Assembly: GCA_003022655.1 (NCBI GenBank)
Contig: PXSX01000026.1
Coordinates: 1-9,721 of the forward strand
Source of the DNA: Bacteroidetes bacterium QH_1_64_81
GTDB lineage: Bacteria; Bacteroidota; Rhodothermia; Rhodothermales; Salinibacteraceae
Direction of reading: 5' to 3'
DNA length: 9,721 bases
Part shown: piece by piece, positions 6,679 through 9,721 of the stretch
How the letters are laid out: every line of letters begins with the position of its first letter
Position numbering within the stretch: the stretch's first letter is position 1
Notes under the pieces: generated by a model
What the model was told of the DNA's origin: nothing
Seen by the model: the letters and a program-made list of their open reading frames with translations, nothing else
Database searches by the model: none
Program-made: the position numbers and the translations under genes

Positions 6679-8131
6679 ATGCCCACCGACGCTGAAGAGA
6701 CCTCGTTCGCCGACCGTGCGCTGGACTACATCGAGCGATCAGGAAACGCCCTCCCCGATCCCGTCACCATTTTTTTCATCTTCATCGGCATCGTGATGGT
6801 GGTCTCCTGGATTACCGCCACGGCGGACGTGAGCGTCGTGGGCCGAGACCTTCGCCGACTTCCCTCCGCTCGGCCTCGTCCTGGTGGTGATGCTGGGCAT
6901 TGGGGTGGCGGATAAGACGGGCCTCATCAGTGCCGCCCTCAAGTCGTTCGTCGCCAGCGTGCCGGATGTGCTCCTGACAGCAGCGCTGATTTTTGCCGGC
7001 ATCATGTCGAGCCTGGCCGTCGACGCCGGGTACGTGGTCGTCATTCCGCTGGGGGCCGTGCTCTTCTATGGCGTCGGCCGTCATCCCCTCGCCGGGTTGG
7101 GGGCCGCCTTCGCAGGGGTCTCGGCCGGCTTCAGCGCCAACCTGTTGCTGACGTCCCTCGACCCCCTGCTCGCCAGCTTTACCGAACCGGCCGCTCAGCT
7201 CATCGACGACGGATACGGCGTGCCGGTTACAGCCAACTGGTGGCTCATGATCACCCTCACGCCCATCTTCATCGTCGTAGGCTCGTACGTCACCGAAGCC
7301 ATCGTCGAACCGTACCTTGGCGACTACGCCCCGCCCGAGGACTTCGACGAAGAGGAGGTCGAGGACAGCGAATTGACCGACGAGGAGCGGAAGGGACTGC
7401 GCTGGGCGGGAATCATCACGCTGGCGTCGATCGTCGGGGTGGTGCTGCTGTCCGTGCCCGAGGGCGCCCCGCTCGCCGAGTTCGAGGTGCTCATCGAGAG
7501 CATCGTGGCCCTCATGGTGTTTCTCTTTTTTCTGCCCGGCCTGGCCTACGGCATCGTCGTGGGGGAAATTGAGGACGACTCGGACGTGGCCGACATGATG
7601 GCGGACACGATGGCCGACATGGGCGCCTACATCGTCCTCGCCTTCGCCGCGGCGCACTTCATCGCCATGTTCGAATGGTCGAACCTGGGCTCGATTATCG
7701 CCATCAGCGGCGCCGATCTGCTGCAGAGCGTGGGCTTCACCGGGATTCCGCTCCTAATTTCCTTCATCCTCGTCTCGGCCCTCATCAACCTGTTCGTGGG
7801 CAGCGCGTCGGCGAAGTGGGCGATCATGGCGCCGGTGTTCGTGCCCATGCTCATGCTCGCCGGCGACCCCGGCTACTCGCCCGAGACGGTGCAGGCGGCC
7901 TACCGCATCGGCGACTCGTTTACCAACATCCTCACGCCCCTGCTTCCCTACTTTCCCCTCGTCATCATCTTCGCCCAGCGCTACGACGAGGACGCCGGCA
8001 TCGGAAGCATCATTGCCCTGATGCTGCCGTACTCCATCAGCTTCGGGGTGGTGAGCACCCTCGTGTTCCTGATCTGGATCCTGCTGGGCCTGCCGCTTGG
8101 ACCGGGGGCGGAGCTGTACTACATGGGCTGA
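6679..8131 (+). pseudogene. AbgT-family transporter, disrupted by deletion/frameshift near the N-terminus
   Basis: From ATG 6679 one frame reads MPTDAEETSFADRALDYIER, then LPDPVTIFFIFIGIVMVVSW (first membrane helix) and VSVVG. It then loses sense and stops at 6913-6915. From about 6842-6845 a second frame gives ETFADFPPLGLVLVVMLGIG and runs cleanly to TGA at 8131. It carries the family hallmarks [45 protein letters not shown] and the LPLGPG ending. Compared from memory with E. coli AbgT (508 residues), about 28 residues between the VSxx and FAPLG-like positions are absent, so the frame change reflects a deletion, not slippage. The family imports p-aminobenzoyl-glutamate or exports sulfonamides in the inner membrane. 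Apart from this lesion the sequence is well kept, including an acidic cytoplasmic loop near 7335-7385, which suggests recent inactivation. Translation from GTG 6884 would lack helix 1 and probably not make a working transporter. Confidence 0.85.
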
Positions 8132-8521
8132 AAACGGAGCCCACTCAGTCTTCGAACGGGTTGCGTAGAGCAAGCCCCTCGATTGCATCGAAATCCGAGA
8201 TATTCCGGGGGACAAGAGGGACGTCAAAATTCAAGACCGTTGCAGCAGTAATGGCGTCTTTCGCGCCCGCCTCTCTCCGGGCTTCTGTTCGTTCGGGACC
8301 GTAGACCCTGACTGGGAGCGTATCGGCCGGTGCATGAGCGACGAGGGAAAGCGTCTGAGGGAAACGCAGCTCCTAACAGCGCATCTCTGCCCCGCATTGT
8401 TGCGTGCCTCGTTCTATTCCGCAGGGCTGTCTCAGGTAGGCGTTCAGAATCCGGACACTCCGTCCCGCGTCCCCGTAGAGGAGTGCTCGCCATTGCCTCG
8501 CAGGAATCCATCCGCCCGTCG
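8132..8521. other. Eroded intergenic region with a PIN-domain relic
   Basis: About 390 bp between the abgT remnant and the thioredoxin-fold gene. The only recognisable content is the - strand PIN/VapC C-terminal fragment at 8145-8372. The rest (8373-8521) gives no convincing protein in any frame, and no VapB-like antitoxin was found on the - strand upstream of the fragment. Confidence 0.5.
8145..8372 (-). pseudogene. PIN-domain (VapC-like) toxin, C-terminal remnant
   Basis: On the - strand, after a TAG at 8375-8373, 75 codons run to TGA at 8147-8145. The last ~40 residues are typical of PIN-domain C-termini: [20 protein letters not shown], then [20 protein letters not shown]. This is the pattern (D)xxIAAtAlxxxxxLVtRNxxDFxxIxGLxxxNP, including the conserved acidic residue before the IAAT-like helix. 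An intact VapC is about 130 residues. The N-terminal half, with the first catalytic Asp (LLDTN-type motif) and the central acidic residue, is missing, and no start codon is plausible. Family knowledge: VapC toxins are Mg-dependent ribonucleases paired with VapB antitoxins. Without the N-terminal acidic residues this copy cannot be active. No antitoxin gene is adjacent. Confidence 0.75.
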
Positions 8522-8800
8522 ATGATCACGCTCTACCGCCGCCCCGACGACCCCTGGGCCGACGAGATCCAGGAGGCTCTCGACGAGATGGTGATCGCGC
8601 ACGAGACGAAAACGATCGACGAGGGAGCAACCCCGCTCGAGGACGTGCCCCAGCTGCCCGCCCTCCGCGACGAGGGCGAGGTCGTGACCGGCAAGGCAGC
8701 CCTCCGCGACCACCTCGACGACCTGCGCGACCTGATGGCCGACTGGGACCGATTTCAGTCCGACGCCTGCTACATTGAGGACGACGGCTCGATCTGTTGA
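8522..8800 (+). CDS. Small thioredoxin-fold (glutaredoxin/GST N-terminal-like) protein without CxxC
   Basis: 92 residues from ATG 8522. The order beta-alpha-beta then beta-beta-alpha of a glutaredoxin-like domain is readable: MITLYRRPDDPWADEIQEAL (strand and helix 1), VIAHETKTID (strand 2), VPQLPALRDEGEVVTGKAAL (cis-Pro loop, strands 3-4), RDHLDDL (last helix). Where glutaredoxins have CPxC this protein has D10-P11-W12-A13, so both active-site cysteines are gone. Its only cysteines are Cys83 and the terminal Cys92 in the tail DACYIEDDGSIC. It is very acidic (about 25 Asp/Glu against 8 Lys/Arg), matching a salt-in cytoplasm. The frame is open further upstream, but that extension falls in eroded DNA and the fold starts exactly at this ATG. 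Disulfide reductase activity is unlikely; a binding or GST-like role is possible. Function unknown. Confidence 0.8.
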   Translation: MITLYRRPDDPWADEIQEALDEMVIAHETKTIDEGATPLEDVPQLPALRDEGEVVTGKAALRDHLDDLRDLMADWDRFQSDACYIEDDGSIC

Positions 8801-8854
8801 TGCGTCTGAGGATTCCGCCCCCTTTCCACCCTCCACCTGCGACACAGTGAACCA

Positions 8855-9178
8855 ATGGCCAGTACCAGCGACCTTCGGGCTGCCATCGAACAGAATCTGC
8901 TGTTCGAATGGAGCATCGAGTTGGGACATGCAACGATTGAACTGCTCGCCGAACCCATTGCCGAAGGGGAAACGTTGCACCTCAAAGATATTGCAGTCTA
9001 TCCCAGAGCCGCTGACACTGCAGACATCGGTACCAGGGCGGTCCGAATGATTCGGAATCGGCTCGCGACACGAGCGAGACGAGCGGGCTTCTCGAAGTTG
9101 AGGGTAACGGGGACACGCCTTAGCGGAGCGAAGAAAGGACGATCCGTAGATGTGACCATCGACCTTCCGCACAGATAA
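8855..9178 (+). CDS. Hypothetical basic 107-residue protein, first gene of a two-gene unit
   Basis: ATG 8855 to TAA 9178, 107 residues, no membrane segment or signal peptide. A predicted helix (residues 5-16) is followed by beta-rich segments (TIELLAEPI, ETLHLKDIAVYP), a long Arg-rich helix (GTRAVRMIRNRLATRARRAG, 59-78) and a closing strand pair, KLRVTGTRLSGAKKGRSVDV with TIDLP. The C-terminal half is strongly basic: about 17 Lys/Arg against 13 Asp/Glu overall. This is unusual beside acidic halophile proteins and points to a nucleic-acid or acidic-partner surface. I do not recognise a named family. The SGAKKGRSVDVTIDL ending resembles, from memory only, C-terminal domains of polymorphic toxins. 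The next gene begins 11 nt after the stop, so they are surely co-transcribed. Codons look less GC3-rich than in tamB or abgT, compatible with transfer. Start choice is good; the function is open. Confidence 0.78.
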   Translation: MASTSDLRAAIEQNLLFEWSIELGHATIELLAEPIAEGETLHLKDIAVYPRAADTADIGTRAVRMIRNRLATRARRAGFSKLRVTGTRLSGAKKGRSVDVTIDLPHR

Positions 9179-9189
9179 CCGCTCGCCCC

Positions 9190-9450
9190 ATGCGAAACGT
9201 CGATCTCGAACCGTATCAAAACATGATTTCCGAGGGTCGGAGTGTGGAAGAGGTGCTGTCCCGTCTCCGCCGAGACGGGCATTCCCGTATTGAATCGATA
9301 AAGGTCCTCATGACCCTCCAGGATTGCTCCCTGACCGAGGCAAAGCGAGCTGTTCATGCGAGCGACGCGTGGAAGAACGCTCGCGAGGACGCAGAAGCCG
9401 TACACGAGTCGCTGATTGAGCATCTTGACGACGAAAGCGAGGTGGACTGA
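9190..9450 (+). CDS. Acidic 86-residue protein with L7/L12 C-terminal-domain-like motif, second gene of the unit
   Basis: ATG 9190 to TGA 9450, 86 residues. The N-terminal helical part (VDLEPYQNMISEGRSVEEVL) is followed by SRIESIKVLMTLQDCSLTEA with KRAVHASDAW after it (residues 32-61). This is the pattern IxSIKxLxxxxxxSLxEAKxxVxxSxAW seen in small proteins whose fold resembles the ribosomal L7/L12 C-terminal domain. The tail is acidic (ESLIEHLDDESEVD). Overall there are about 20 Asp/Glu against 11 Lys/Arg, opposite in charge to its upstream partner, from which it is separated by 11 nt. It is followed directly by a terminator-like hairpin, so the unit ends here. It is not the ribosomal protein itself, lacking the N-terminal dimerisation domain and hinge. 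An immunity or antitoxin role for the upstream protein is inferred from order, size and charge only. Confidence 0.78.
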   Translation: MRNVDLEPYQNMISEGRSVEEVLSRLRRDGHSRIESIKVLMTLQDCSLTEAKRAVHASDAWKNAREDAEAVHESLIEHLDDESEVD

Positions 9451-9479
9451 GGGAGCTTTCCTGTCCCCCGGAGGCTCCC
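9451..9479 (+). terminator. Terminator-like hairpin after the two-gene unit
   Basis: GGGAGC at 9451-9456, starting right after the TGA, pairs with GCTCCC at 9474-9479. A further CC/GG pairing sits inside, past a small internal loop. Only a C/T-rich tail follows, not a true T tract, so it may be a weak or Rho-assisted terminator. Confidence 0.5.
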
Positions 9480-9500
9480 TCCCTATTCCCGAGTCGCATA

Positions 9501-9538
9501 AGTCCCTGAGCACGCGTGGACGTTTGTGCGGAGGGACT
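9501..9538. other. Two-part stem-loop (possible structured RNA element)
   Basis: AGTCCCT (9501-9507) pairs perfectly with AGGGACT (9532-9538). After a symmetric 2x2 internal loop, GCAC (9510-9513) pairs with GTGC (9526-9529) around a 12-nt loop. No ORF overlaps it convincingly and it does not match a riboswitch class I know. Confidence 0.4.
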
Positions 9539-9684
9539 GTTTGTGACGCGGGGATGCTTTAGCGCCCAGATGTCCAGATGTAAACCCGGCAGAGCACCCC
9601 CCAACACGATGAGCAAAAACCGTTTACCAGTTTTTTACGCATCGGAAGAATGGGGCACATCAGCGAAGTTTCATCCTGTGCCTG

Positions 9685-9707
9685 AAACCCCCCTTCGGGG
9701 TGTGTTT
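9685..9707 (+). terminator. Terminator-like hairpin with C(TTCG)G loop near the window end
   Basis: CCC-TTCG-GGG forms a stable UUCG-type tetraloop stem, flanked by AAAC on the left and GTTT on the right that can extend it. A short T-containing tail (GTTTATCTCC) follows. No gene ends just upstream, so it may terminate a small RNA or act in a leader. Confidence 0.4.
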
Positions 9708-9721
9708 ATCTCCTGACTGCA

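Larger units (their letters stand above)
9480..9721. other. Gene-free 3' region with several stem-loops
   Basis: No credible coding sequence. It contains the two-part stem-loop at 9501-9538, GTAAAC (9580-9585) facing GTTTAC (9622-9627), an AT-only hairpin AAAAAC/GTTTTT (9615-9620 with 9630-9635), and the terminator-like hairpin at 9685-9707. It could be the leader of a gene beyond the window, a small RNA, or spacer. Confidence 0.45.

Noticed and set aside
6769..6775. Run of seven T inside the abgT N-terminus as a phase-variable slip site
   Set aside because: The frame on both sides of the run is correct (helix 1 continues past it); the real frame change is about 70 bp downstream and coincides with missing codons.
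6812..7657. 281-codon - strand open frame opposite abgT
   Set aside because: Antisense shadow rich in His/Asp/Gly; the + strand encodes conserved AbgT motifs.
9516..9716. 66-codon + strand open frame at the window end
   Set aside because: It overlaps the stem-loops, has no family resemblance or ribosome site, and its composition is not that of neighbouring proteins.

Overview
The window is GC-rich and its proteins are acidic, with many Asp/Glu residues even in soluble loops. Together with a TamB-type envelope protein (so a two-membrane cell), this fits an extremely halophilic bacterium such as Salinibacter or a relative (Rhodothermota/Bacteroidota). That placement is inferred from composition and protein style, not from a database search. 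No tRNA, rRNA, CRISPR array, insertion sequence or transposase is visible.

Layout. (1) Bases 1-3278, + strand: the C-terminal ~1091 residues of a TamB-like translocation/lipid-transport protein; its start lies outside the window. (2) 3279-3435: a short convergent intergenic stretch with a striking array of AACGTT hexamers containing a perfect 22-bp palindrome. (3) 3436-6033, - strand: a major facilitator transporter, an orphan C-terminal gene fragment, an intact HAD hydrolase of the haloacid dehalogenase type, and, 2 nt after it, a badly broken class I glutamine amidotransferase. (4) 6034-6678: a 645-bp divergent region holding a ~120-bp imperfect tandem duplication and a small operator-like palindrome. 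(5) 6679-8131, + strand: an AbgT-family transporter interrupted by a frameshift that coincides with a missing segment of about 28 codons. (6) 8132-8521: eroded DNA containing the C-terminal part of a PIN (VapC-like) domain on the - strand. (7) 8522-9450, + strand: a 92-residue thioredoxin-fold protein lacking the CxxC, followed by a tight two-gene unit: a basic 107-residue protein and an acidic 86-residue protein with an L7/L12-C-terminal-domain-like motif. (8) 9451-9721: no gene, but several stem-loops including two terminator-like ones.

The main theme is gene decay. Between tamB and the thioredoxin-fold gene there are four independent remnants (amidotransferase, orphan C-terminus, abgT, PIN domain) interleaved with two intact genes. 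The best candidate for a little-described functional unit is the basic/acidic pair at 8855-9450, which has the size, order, spacing and charge pattern of a toxin-immunity or toxin-antitoxin couple. That role is inference only.
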